This document shows positions 1-10,274 of a stretch of DNA of 64,000 nucleotides, piece after piece. The DNA comes from Piliocolobus tephrosceles (taxonomy: Eukaryota > Chordata > Mammalia > Primates > Cercopithecidae). Each line of letters starts with the position of its first letter. Position 1 is the stretch's first letter. Below the pieces are notes generated by a model, which saw nothing but the letters and a program-made list of their open reading frames with translations, was not told where the DNA came from and made no database searches. A program made the position numbers and the translations under genes. Location: assembly GCF_002776525.5 (NCBI RefSeq), contig NC_045436.1, positions 163,694,756-163,758,755 of the forward strand, read 5' to 3'.

Positions 1-113
1 TTACACTGTATACAGAAATCAAATCATAATGGATTAAAAACTTATATCTAAAACGTCAAAATACAAAAAACTCTGGAAGATAACCTAAAAGCAATATCAT
101 TCAGGACATAGAC

Positions 114-1002
114 ATGGGCAAAGATTTCATGATGAAGACACCAAAAGCAAAAGTAAAGGCAAAAAAAGCAAAAATTGACAAATGGGATCAAATTAAACTA
201 AAGATCCTCTGCACAGCAAAGGAAACTATCAACAGAATAGACATACAACCTACAGAACTGGAGAAAGTTATTGCAGACTACGCATCTGAAAAAGATCTAA
301 TATCCAACATCTATAAGGAACTTAAACAAATTTACAAGAAAAAAGCAAACAACCTCATTAAAAAGCAGTTAAAGGACTTAAACAGATATTTCAAAAGAAG
401 ACACCTATGCAGCCAAAAATCATATAAAAAAAGCTCAATATTACTGATCTTTAGAGAAATGCAAATCAAAACCACAATGAGCTACCATCTCACACCAGTC
501 AGAATGGCTGTTATTAAAAAGTCAAAAAATAACATGCTGGTGAAGTTGAGGAGAAAAGGGAACACTTACACAGTGTCGGCGGGAGTGTAAATTGGTTAAA
601 AGATTGTGGGAATTCCTCAAAGAGCTAAAAGCAGAACTAAAAGTATGGCAATTCGTCAAAGAGCTAAAAGCAGAACTACCATTTGACACAGCAATCCCAT
701 TAATGGGTATATAAGCAGGTGAATATAAATCATTGTACCATAAAGATAAATGCATGCCAACGTTCATTGCTGCACTATTCCCAATAGCAAAGACATGCAA
801 TCAACCTAAATGCCCATAAATGACTGATTGGATAAAGAAAATGTGGTACATATATACCATGGAATACTATGCAGCCATAAAAAAGAACAAGATTATGTCT
901 TTTGTGGTAAGATGGCTGGTGCTGGAGGCTATTTTCCTTAGCAAACTAACAAAGGAAAAGAAAACCAAATACAACATATTCTTACTTGTAAGTGGGAGCT
1001 AA
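114..1002 (+). pseudogene. L1 ORF2 C-terminal remnant
   Basis: Two open pieces in different frames translate to the C-terminal part of the L1 ORF2 protein, the endonuclease/reverse transcriptase that copies L1 RNA into DNA. The first (114-590, 158 codons) contains the recognisable KIDKWDQIKLK and CTAKET stretches. The second (820-1002) contains DWIKKMWYIYTMEYYAAIKK and ends at the natural ORF2 stop. Between them lie frame shifts and a 39-bp tandem duplication. The endonuclease and reverse transcriptase domains are not in this fragment, so it cannot make a working product. Confidence 0.85.
601..678 (+). repeat. 39-bp tandem duplication inside L1 ORF2
   Basis: The stretch around 611-639 recurs at 650-678 with a period of 39 bases and one or two differences; both copies contain TCAAAGAGCTAAAAGCAGAA. 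The period is a multiple of three. It looks like a local duplication private to this L1 copy. Confidence 0.8.
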
Positions 1003-1175
1003 ATGATAAGAACTTATGAATAAAAGGAAAAAAAGTCTCTGGGCTGTACTTGACAGTGGAGGGTGGGAGGAGGGAGAGGAGCAGAATTTATTTGTACAAA
1101 AAAACCACATGTCACAAGTTTACTTATCTAACAAAACTTCATGTGTACCCCCAAACTTAAAATAAACTTTTAAAA

Positions 1176-1975
1176 AATACTACTTTATTCAAATGAAGAC
1201 AGAAAAAAAATTAGCACAAAACATATGAAACAAACAGAAAACTAATAGCAAAATGGTAGCTTCAAACTCTATCATATCAATAATTACATTAGATGTAAAT
1301 GGATTAAACACTCTAACTGGCAGAAATTGACAATATGAAATAAAAGCAAAATCTAATTATATGATATTACAAGAGGTGCATTTTAAACATGACAGATTGG
1401 CTGAAAGTAAAAGGATAAAAAAAGTAACACCATGCAAACACTACTCATAAGATACTTGAAATAATTATATTAATATCAGACAAAGACTTCAGTACAGTGA
1501 ATATAACCACAAATGTAGAGGTATATTTAAAATTGATTAAAAGGTCAATTAATCAAGAAGATATAATTTTAAGTGTGTGTATACAGCTAAAATGGAGCTT
1601 AAAATTAACATATTCACAATCATAATTTAACTCTATATGATTTTAATGCTATTTTTTCTAATTTGTACAATAGACAAAAAACATTGATAAGAATGTAAAA
1701 AGACTGAACAATACCATCAAACATCTTAGCCTCATTTATTTATGTTGAACACTACTTCCCAAAACTGCCAAATGAAAATTATTTTCAAGTGAATGTGGAA
1801 CGTTTATAAAGATAGACCATGTGCTGGTCTATTAAAAATGTCTAAATTGCCAAGGATTATATTCTTTTATCAAAAAAGAAGTAAATCAGAAATAAAGATA
1901 TCAAGGAAATTCTGAAATATATGGATATAAAGCAACACACATCAAAGTAAATCACTTGCCAAAGAGATATTTAGG
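1176..1975 (+). mobile_element. Ancient L1 (L1M) ORF2 endonuclease region, interrupted
   Basis: Degenerate plus-strand L1 sequence. Translation near 1265-1320 resembles the start of ORF2 (a VNGLNTL-like stretch), and 1780-1970 resembles the later endonuclease part. Stops are frequent. The element is cut at 1975 by a MaLR LTR and continues for about 65 bases at 2340-2404. Its 3' portion is probably the segment at 2905-3645, with the reverse transcriptase part missing. Confidence 0.6.
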
Positions 1976-2339
1976 TGTATTAGTCCATTCTCATGCTACT
2001 AATAAAGATGTACCCAAGACTGGGTAATTTATTAAATTGAATTGACTCACAGTTCAGCATGGCTGGGGAGGTCTCAGGAAACTTACATTCATGGTGGAAG
2101 GGAAAGCAAACATGTCCTTCACATTACAGTAGCAAGGAGAAGTATCAAGCAAAAGGGGGACAAGCCCCTTATAAAACCATCAGATCTTGTGAGAACTCAC
2201 TCACTATCACAAGAACAGCATGAAGGTAACTGCACCACGGTTAAATTATCTCCTACCAGCACCCTCCTATGACATGTGGGGATTATGGGAACTACAATTC
2301 AAGATGAGATTTGGATGAGGACACAGCCAAAACATATCA
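1976..2339 (-). mobile_element. Solo MaLR LTR (THE1/MST type), full length
   Basis: On the plus strand it runs from TGTATTAGTCC to CATATCA, the reverse of the MaLR LTR which begins TGATATGG and ends CTAATACA. It is 364 bp, normal for THE1/MST LTRs. The flanking 5-mers TTAGG (1971-1975) and TTAGA (2340-2344) are a target duplication with one later change, so this is an isolated solo LTR inserted into the older L1. It carries no internal viral sequence. Confidence 0.88.
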
Positions 2340-2404
2340 TTAGAAAATCAGAGATATTTAGGAAGTATTTCAAGTGAATGGTAATGATGACAACATATAA
2401 AAGT

Positions 2405-2642
2405 TTCTCGCGATAGTTTGCTGAGAATGATGGTTTCCAGCTGCATCCATGTCCCTACAAAGGACTCAAACTCATCCTTTTTTATGGCTGCATAGTATTC
2501 CATGGTGTATATGTGCCACATTTTCTTAATCCAGTCTGTCACCAATGGACATTTGGGTTGATTCCAAGTCTTTGCTATTGTAAATAGTGCCGCAATAAAC
2601 ATACGTGTGCATGTGTCTTTATAGCAGCATGATTTGTAATCC
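2405..2642 (-). mobile_element. L1PA fragment, ORF2 C-terminal piece
   Basis: The minus strand translates to the end of L1 ORF2 (MFIAALFTIAKTWNQPKCP and DWIKKMWHIYTMEYYAAIKK). Both ends are truncated and no poly(A) tail is seen. It lies between an old L1 piece and a truncated MaLR LTR, so it may have arrived through a rearrangement. Confidence 0.85.
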
Positions 2643-2902
2643 TCATGATCATGGCAGAAGGTGATGGAGGAGCAAAGTCATGTCTTACATGGAAGCAGGT
2701 AAAAAGAGCTTGTGCAGGGCAATTCCTCTTTATAAAACCATCAGATCTCATAGGACTTATTCACTATCACAAGAACAGCATGGGAAAGACCCGTCACCAT
2801 GATTCAATTACCTACCACCAGGTGCCTTCCACAACACATGGGAATTATGGGAGCTACAATTCAAGATGAGATTTGGGTGGGGACACAGCCAAATCATATC
2901 AT
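2643..2902 (-). mobile_element. MaLR LTR (THE1/MST type), 3'-truncated
   Basis: Antisense LTR closely similar to the one at 1976-2339. It keeps the 5' LTR end (CATATCA at the right edge) but lacks about 120 bases at its 3' end, where the L1 fragment abuts. It may be a second insertion, or a partial copy separated from the first by rearrangement. Confidence 0.82.
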
Positions 2903-2904
2903 CA

Positions 2905-3645
2905 GGAAAATTAAAATTAAAACTGCAATGATATACCTCTGTACTTCATCTGGGGAATTATTACATTAAAAACACTGAGGAACCTTAATGTTTTTAAGGA
3001 GATGAAGGAACTGGAACTCTTAAACATTGTTGGTGGAACAATGGTAGTACAACCATCTTGAAAATAGTTTGAAAGTTTCTTCTAAGCTTAAATACCCACC
3101 TAATCTATGTTCCATCACTTTTACTACTAGATATCTAGCTGAGAGAAATGAAAACATATCAATAAAAAGGCTTGTACCAAAATGTTTATAGCAGCTTTAA
3201 AATAACCAAGAAATGAAAACAATGTGGTATCCATCAAAAGGAGAATGAATCAGACAACTGTGGCATATTCATACAATTCAGCAAGAAAACTGAATAACCT
3301 ACTGATACAATAACTTAACTGAATCTCAAAATATGCTAAATGATAGAAGACAGACACAAAGGTGTGCTTACTGCATAACTTTACTTATGAGGCATTTTAG
3401 AATAGGCAAAACTGATCTGTTGTCCTAGAAGTAAGAAGTGGGGTACCCTCTGGAGGAAGATAATTTTCTTTGACGTGGCATGAGAGGATTTGTTTGGGTA
3501 ATGAAGTTATTTTTAAATCTGAATAGAGTTATGGGTTACACAGTTTAGGCATTTGTCAAAACTCATGGAACCATTCAGCCAAGGCCTGTGCATTTTGTTG
3601 TATGAAAAATTATATCTCAACTTTTTTTAAAAAAAGAAATTATAA
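2905..3645 (+). mobile_element. Ancient L1 (L1M, 3' portion)
   Basis: Plus-strand sequence matches the pattern of the ORF2 C-terminus and 3' UTR of Mesozoic L1s. It includes a TTAAAACTGCAATGA-type stretch, a 'catcaaaaggagaatgaatca' type region near 3233 and the 'gtcaaaactcat' motif at 3556 that is typical of L1M 3' UTRs. It is heavily mutated with no open frame. It is probably the distal part of the element seen at 1176-1975. Confidence 0.7.
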
Positions 3646-4134
3646 TATAGCATTTATGAATTAAAATAATACCATTATATAAAAAATATTTTATTGGATT
3701 GGTTGAGATTCATGATTGCAAACCACAGTAAGACTCTTGCTAGGGTATTATTTAAGGATATTTAGTAGTGTGTGGAATATTGAGAAAGGTCAGGGAATTA
3801 GGCTTCCATACCCCCAAGTCAGGAGTAAAACAAAAGGAGTATCACCCAGCCACACCATGAGACAGTTCTAGGAGAAGTTCTACCTCTGCTGCCATCTGCT
3901 ACTAGGCACTTAGTATGCCAGGATAGAACCTGCATCAATGCTACTCCAGAGAACCAGATGTCTTTACTACTGTAGTTGCGAGAAGATATCATTTCCTTAT
4001 GTGAGGCTGCCATCTCATATTGCTCACTTTGCTCTTTCAAGGTTTGTAGAGTAGAATCATGTGACTGGAACATGTGGAACCCTCACTGTAAAAGAACTGG
4101 GAAATACATGTTCTGGTTTCCAAAGAATAGGCAG
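3646..4134. other. Unannotated AT-rich and mixed sequence
   Basis: I recognise no gene or named repeat here. An 84-codon minus-strand open frame at 3819-4073 has no recognisable motif and no codon pattern that would support a gene. Confidence 0.5.
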
Positions 4135-4533
4135 TGATATGGTTTGGCTCTGTGTCTTCACCCAGATCTCCTGTTGAATTGTAATTCGCAATATTGGAGG
4201 TGGGGTCTGGTGGGATATGACTGAACCATGAGGGTGGTTTCTATTGGTTTAGCACTATCCCTCTAGTACTGTCTCTTGATAGAGTTCTAACAAAACCTGG
4301 TTGTTTGACCAGTGTGTTGTGCCTCCCCCTTTGCTCTGTCTTCCTCCTGCTCCTTCCATGCAGACGTACTTACTTCCCCTTTGCCTTCCTCCATGATTGT
4401 AAGTTTCCTGATGCCTCCCCAGAAGCAGAAGCCTGTACAGCCTGCAGAACCATGAGCGGATTAAACATTTTTTCTCTATAAATTACTTAATCTCAGGTAT
4501 GTCTTTATAGAAGTGTGAGAATGAACTAATACA
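4135..4533 (+). mobile_element. Solo MST-type MaLR LTR with perfect target duplication
   Basis: It starts TGATATGGTTTGG, ends CTAATACA and has the internal layout of MST LTRs, with an AGTTTCCTGA-type block near 4403. It is 399 bp. The 5-mer GGCAG occurs on both sides (4130-4134 and 4534-4538), proving a solo LTR and giving exact edges. Its orientation is opposite to the other MaLR LTRs in the window. Confidence 0.93.
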
Positions 4534-5501
4534 GGCAGATAAAGTACAATATGGTACAATCCTAAATGGAGATAGGAGTGAGTGGTGAGTTAATCTAATT
4601 TACCTACCATAGTTCAACCTTTTCAGTACGTTGACTAGATATATTCTTTTCCATGTGCACAGTTTCAAACAACAAGTATAGTACAATGTACTCCACTAAA
4701 CAGATTGAAAAATCCTTTACAGAAATAAAATTGTACTCACTGTATGTTGTCCAAAGGTAAGATGCAATGTCTTGTCAGTTATGACATTCAAAGCTGGCTG
4801 GTGTTCTTTCTTACCTTAACTGAATCAAAGGCCTGCATTAGCATTTGATAACTTATAGACTAAGTAATAAAATTAGCCACCACCAGTATACTTCAAAAAT
4901 ATAGCACCAAGAAGAAATTCAGTACTGCAATTGGTCATGAGGACTTTGGTGATTATAATGCCCTACCTTGACCATGCATTTCATGTTTTATTTTTCTTTA
5001 CAAACACCTTGGCTGGTTGGGTTTTTTTTCACCTGGTGGAATGAATGAACCTTGCAGTTCTAAGGTATTAGAACCTTTGATGGACTCTCTATATGGTATT
5101 GCTTTATTGTACATTAATATTTTACACTGGACTTGGGAACACTAAAAGATACTTAATATTATCCCTAATAGTCTAGAATATTCTTCCTAACTCTCATTAT
5201 ATAGGATCAATTTTTCACTCATAATTATGGTAAATAAGTCTGTCCATCTGAAAACATAAGGATCTCAAAATGGCCATTGACAGTCCCAAATTTAATGTAA
5301 TGAAAGAATTACTCTCTTGGGTACTCAGACCTACAAATGAACAGAGCCTAGTTTCCTAGAGATCATATGTATGCATACCCTTTTTATTTTTTTTTTGTAA
5401 GTAGGCCAAACTAAAATATATGTAACAGTGTAAGATGCCATGCCTATTTTCACCCCTTAGTTCTATGAGAGACACACTGTCATGTATTGGCTGCTAGTCC
5501 A
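4534..5501. other. Unclassified old sequence, left of the L1PA insertion
   Basis: No gene or repeat family recognised. Because the L1 at 5515 has a clean target duplication, this stretch was originally continuous with 10275 onward. The combined block could be an old antisense retroviral-type internal region, but I see no motif that settles it. Confidence 0.4.
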
Positions 5502-5514
5502 TTGCATCATTCTT
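5502..5514 (+). repeat. 13-bp target site duplication of the L1PA at 5515-10261
   Basis: TTGCATCATTCTT occurs at 5502-5514 and again at 10262-10274, directly bordering the L1. It gives exact edges for the insertion and shows standard target-primed reverse transcription. Confidence 0.95.
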
Positions 5515-5732
5515 CTTTTTATATATATATATACTTTATGTTCTAGGGTACATGTGCACAACGTGCAGGTTTGTTACATATGTATACATGTGCCATGTTG
5601 GTGTGCTGCACCCAGTAACTCGTCATTTACATTAGGTGTATCTCCTAATGCTATCCATCTCCCCTGTCCTGACCCCAGGACAGACCCCAGTGTGTGATGT
5701 TCCCCATCCTGTGTCCAAGTGTTCTCATTGTC

Positions 5733-8615
5733 CAATTCCCACCTATGAGTGAGAACATACAGTGTTTGGTTTTCTGTCCTTGCAATAGTTTGCTCAGAAT
5801 GATGATTTCCAGTTTCATCCATGTACCTACAAAGGACATGAACTCATCCTTTTTATGGCTGCATAGTATTCCATGGTATATATGTGCCACATTTTCTTAA
5901 TCCAGTCTATCATTGATGGACATTTGGGTTGGTTCCAAGTCTTTGCTATCATGAATAGTGCTGCAATAAACATATGTGTTCATGGGTCTTTATAGCAGCA
6001 TGATTTATAATCCTTTGGGTATATACCCTGTAATGGAATGGCTGGGTCAAGTGGTTTTCTAGTTCTAGATCCTTAAGGAATTGCCACACTGTCTTCCACA
6101 ATGGTTGAACTAGTTTACAGTCCCACCAGCAGTGTAAAAGTGTTCCTATTTCTCCACATCCTCTCCAGCACCTGTTGTTTCCTGACTTTTTAATGATAGC
6201 CATTTTGATTTGCGTTTATCTGATGGCCAGGGATGAGGAGTATTTTTTCATATGTCTATTGGCTGTATAAATGTCTTCTTTAGAGAAGTGTCTGTTCATA
6301 TACTTCACTCACTTTTTGATGGGGTTGTTTGATTTTTTCTGGTAAATGTGTTTAAGTTCTTTGTAGATTCTGGGTATTATCCCTTTGTCAGATGGATAGA
6401 TTGCAAAAATTTTCTCCCATTCTGTAGGTTGCCTGTTCACTCTGATGGTAGTTTCTTTTGCAGTGCAGAAGCTCTTTTGTTTAATTAGATCCCATTTCTC
6501 AATTTTGGCTTTTGTTACCCTTGCTTTTGGTATCTTAGACATGAAGTCCTAGCCCATGCCTATGTCCTGAATGGTATTGCCTAGGTTTTCTTCTAGGGTT
6601 TTTATGGTTTTACATCTGACATTTAAGTCTTTAATCCATCTTGAATTAATCTTTGTATAAGGTGGAAGGAAGGGATCCAGTTTCAGCTTTCTACATACGA
6701 ATAGCCAGTTTTCCCAGTACCATTTATTAAATAGGGAATCCTTTCCCCATTTCTTATTTTTGTCAGGTTTGTCAAAGATCAGATGGTTGTAGATGTGTAG
6801 TATTATTTCTGAGGACTCTGTTCTGTTCCATTGGTCTATATCTCTGTTTGGATACAAGTTCCATGCTGTTTTGGTTACTGTAGCCTTGTAATATAGTTTG
6901 AAGTCAGGTAGCGTGATGCCTCCAGCTTTGTTCTTTTGGCTTAGGATTGACTTGGCAATGTGGGCTCTTTTTTGGTTCCATATGAACTTTAAAGTAGTTT
7001 TTTTCCAATTCTGTGAAGAAAATCACTGGTAGTTTGGTGGGGATGGCATTGAATCGATGAATTCCCTTGGGCAGTATGGCCATTTTCATGATATTATTCT
7101 TGAATCATGATATGATTCTTCCTATCCATGAGCATGGAATGTTCTTCCATTTGTTTGTGTCCTCTTTTATTTCGTTGAGCAATGATTTGTAGTTCTCCTT
7201 GAAGAGGTCCTTCATATCCCTTGTAAGCTGGATTCCTAGGTATTTTATTCTCTTTGAAGCAATTGTGAATGGGCGTTCACTCATGATTTGGCTCTCTGTC
7301 TGTTATTGGTGTATAGGAATGCTTATGATTTTTGCACATTGATTTTGTATCCTGAGACTTTGCCAAAGTTGCTTATCAGCTTAAGGACATTTTGGGCTGA
7401 GACGATGGGGTTTTCTAAATATACAATCATGTCATCTGCCAACAGGGACAATTTGACTTTTTTCCTAATTGAGTACCCTTTATTTCTTTCTCCTGCCTGA
7501 TTGCCCTGGCCAGAACTTCCAACACTATGTTAAATAGGAGTGGTGAGGGAGAGCATCCCTGTCTTGTGCCAGTTTTCAAAGGGAATGCTTCCAGTTTTTT
7601 GCCCATTCAGTATGATTTGGCTGTGGGTTTGTCATAAATAGCTCTTATTGTTTTGAGATACATCCCATGAATACCAAATTTATTGAGCGTTTTTAGCATG
7701 AAGGGCTGTTGAATTTTGTCAAAGGCCTTTTCTGCATCTGTTGAGAAAATCATGTGACTTTTATCTTTGGGTCTGTTTATATGATGGATTACATTTATTG
7801 ATTTGCATATGTTGAACCAGCCTTGCATCCCAGGGATGAAGCCAACTTGATCATGGTGGATAAGCTTTTTGATGTGCTGCTGGATTTGGTTTGCCAGTAT
7901 TTTGTTGAGGATTTTTGCATCAGTGTTCACCAGGGATATTGATCTAAAATTCTTTTTTTGTTGTTTCTCTGCCAGGCTTTGGTATCAGGATGATACTGGC
8001 CTCATAAAATGAGTTAGGGAGGATTCCCCCTTTTTCTATTGATTGGAATAGTCTCAGAAGGAATGGTACTAACTCTTCTTTGTACCTCTGGTAGAATTTG
8101 GCTGTGAATCCATCTGGTCCTGGACTTTTTTTTGGTTGGTAGGCTATTAAATATTGCCTCAATTTCAGAGCCTGTTATTGGTCCATTCAGGGATTCAACT
8201 TCTTTGTGATTTAATCTTTGGACAGTGTATGTGTCCAGGAATTTATCCATTTCTTCTAGATTTTCTAGTTTATTTGCATAGAACTGTTTATAGTATTCTC
8301 TGATGGTAGTTTCTGTTTCTGTGGGATTGGTGTTGATATCCCCTTTATCATTTTTATTGCATCTATTTGATTCTTCTCTCTTTTCTTTGTCTTGCTAGTG
8401 ATCTATCAATTTTGTTGATCTTTTCAAAAAACTAGGTCCTAGATTCATTGATTTTTTGAAGCTTTTTTTGTGTCTCTATCTCCTTCAGTTCTGTTCTGAT
8501 CTTAGTTATTTCTTGCCTTCTGCTAGCTTTTGAATGTGTTTTCTCTTGCTTCTCTGGTTCTTTTAATTGTGATGTTAGTGTGTCTATTTTAGATCTTTCC
8601 TGCTATCTTTGTGGC
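5733..8615 (-). pseudogene. L1 ORF2 remnant lacking the endonuclease domain
   Basis: Broken minus-strand coding sequence for the L1 reverse transcriptase and C-terminal region. The reverse transcriptase core is near 7431-7442, where the usual FADD reads LADD in translation: the two catalytic aspartates survive and the phenylalanine has changed. PDGFTAKFYQRYKEE and AEKAFDKIQQPFM stretches are clear at about 8080 and 7720. The normal ORF2 stop at the C-terminus has changed from TGA to TGG near 5733, so the last fragment reads on. The N-terminal endonuclease is removed by the internal deletion. Several frameshifts separate the pieces. Confidence 0.9.
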
Positions 8616-8639
8616 TTTATGTGTATTTCCTGAATTAAA

Positions 8640-9231
8640 ATGTTGGCCTGCCTTGCGAGGTAGGGAAGTTCTCCTGGATAATATCCCTAAGAGTGTTTTC
8701 CAGCTTGGTTCCATTCTCCTTGTCACTTTCAGATACACCAATCAGATGTAGATTTAGTCTTTTCACATAGTCCCATATTTGTTGGAGGCTTTGTTCATTT
8801 CTTTTTACTCTTCTTTCTCTGAACTTCTCTTCTCACTTCATTTCATTCATCTGATCTTCAATCACTGATACCCTGTCTTCCAGTTGATCAAATTGGCTAC
8901 TGAAGCTTGTGCCTGTGTAATGTAGTTCTCATGCCATGGTTTTCAGCTCCATCAGGTCATTTAAGGTCTTCTCTATGCTGGTTATTCTAGTTAGCCATTT
9001 GTCTAATCTTTTTTCAAGGATTTTAGCTTCTTTGCGATAGGTTCGAACATCCTCCTTTAGCTCAGATAAGTTTGTTATTACCGATTGTCTGAAGCCTTCT
9101 TCTCTCAACTTGTCAAAGTCATTCTCCGTCCAGCTTTCTTCCCTTGCTGGTGAGGAGCTGTGTTTTTTTAGAGGAGAGGAGGTACTCTGATTTTTAGAAT
9201 TTTCAGTTTTTCTGCTCTGGTTTCTCCCTAT
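8640..9231 (-). pseudogene. L1 ORF1 remnant, N-terminal part, start codon lost
   Basis: This is the coiled-coil-encoding N-terminal part of L1 ORF1, the RNA-binding protein of the L1 particle. It runs from the expected start near 9231 toward 8640, where the deletion junction joins it to ORF2. At the position of the start codon (9229-9231, minus strand) the ATG reads ATA. The RNA-recognition and C-terminal domains are deleted. Confidence 0.75.
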
Positions 9232-10261
9232 CTTTGTAGTTTTATCTACCTTTGGTCTTTGACGATGGTGACGTACAGATGGTGTTTTGATGTTAATGCC
9301 CTTTCTGTTTATTAGTTTTCTTTCTAACAGTCAGGACCCTCAGCTGCAGGTCTGTTGGAGTTTGCTGGAGGTCCACTCCAGACCCTGTTTGCCTGGGTAT
9401 CACCAGCGGAGGCTGCAGAACAGCAAATATTGGAGAATGGTAAATGTTGTTGCCTGATCCTTCCTCTCGAAGCTTCATCTCAGAGAGGCACCTGGCTGTA
9501 TGAGGTGTCAGTTGGCTCCTACTGGGAGGTTTCTCCCAGTTAGGCTACTTGGGGCTCAGGGACCCACTTGAGGAGGCATTCTGTTCATTGTCAGATCTCA
9601 AACTCCATGATGGGAGAACCACTACTCTCTTCAAAGCTGTCAGACAGGGATGTTTAAGTCTGCAGAATTTTGTCTGCCTTTTGTTCAGCTATGCCCTGCC
9701 CCAGAGGTGGAGTCTACAGAGACAGTCAGGCCTCCTTGCACTGGGATGGGCTCCACCCTGTTCGAGCTTCCCAGCTGCTTTGTTTACTTACTTACAACTC
9801 AGCAATGGCGGACACCCCTCCCCCAGCCTTGCAACCACCTTGCAGTTGGATCTCAGACTGCTGTATTAGCAGTGAGCAAGGCTCCACAGGCATGGGACCC
9901 TCTGAGCCAGGCGTGGGATATAATCTCCTGGTGTGCCATTTGCTAAGACCATTGGAAAAGCACAGTATTAGAGTGGGAGTGACCTGATTTTACAGGTGCC
10001 ATCTGTCACGTCTTCCCTTGGCTAGGAAAGGGAATTCTCCAACTCCTTGTGCTTCCCACATGAGGTGATGCCTCGCCCTGCTTCGGCTCACGGTCCGTGG
10101 GCTGCACCCACTGTCCTGCACCCACTGTCCGACAAGCTCCAGTGAGAGGAACCCGGTACCTCACTTGGAAATGCAGAAATCACCCATCTTCTGCATTGCT
10201 CACACTAGGAGCTGTAGACTGGAGCTGTTCCTGTCTGGCCATCTTGGAACCTCCCCATCCG
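9232..10261 (-). promoter_or_regulatory. L1 5' UTR with internal promoter
   Basis: About 1030 bp upstream of ORF1 forms the L1 5' UTR, which in the family drives sense transcription from its first bases and carries an antisense promoter. At 10237-10247 GGCCATCTTGG is the reverse of the YY1 site that positions the start of L1 transcription; its core is intact. A 14-bp tandem duplication (TGCACCCACTGTCC, 10102-10129) is also present. Many CpGs have decayed. Whether it still drives transcription cannot be judged from sequence alone. Confidence 0.75.
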
Positions 10262-10274
10262 TTGCATCATTCTT

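Larger units (their letters stand above)
1..1175 (+). mobile_element. LINE-1 3' end (L1PB / old L1PA type), truncated by the window edge
   Basis: This is the 3' end of an L1 on the plus strand. It carries the ORF2 C-terminal coding region (114-1002), then a short 3' UTR with the G-rich purine tract typical of primate L1s near 1060-1085, then an A-rich tail near 1150-1175. The tail sequence differs from the young L1PA ending, so I place it among older primate L1s (L1PB or early L1PA). The 5' part lies outside the window. Confidence is high for the family and low for the subfamily. Confidence 0.9.
5515..10261 (-). mobile_element. L1PA, complete at both ends, with ~1.4-kb internal deletion
   Basis: A primate LINE-1 on the minus strand: A/T-rich tail and 3' UTR at the low end, ORF2 at about 5733-8615, part of ORF1 at about 8640-9231, and a full 5' UTR to 10261. 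The 5' edge carries the GGCCATCTTGG motif that marks full-length L1s. The copy is 4747 bp instead of about 6.1 kb because the ORF2 endonuclease region and the ORF1 C-terminal region are missing, with a junction near 8615-8640. Comparison with the L1 at 20690-26459 shows the missing part is about 1.37 kb. Many stops and shifts are present, so it is dead. Confidence 0.95.

Noticed and set aside
4135..4533. Pairing this LTR with the one at 15114 as one provirus
   Set aside because: They are in opposite orientation and each has its own target duplication.
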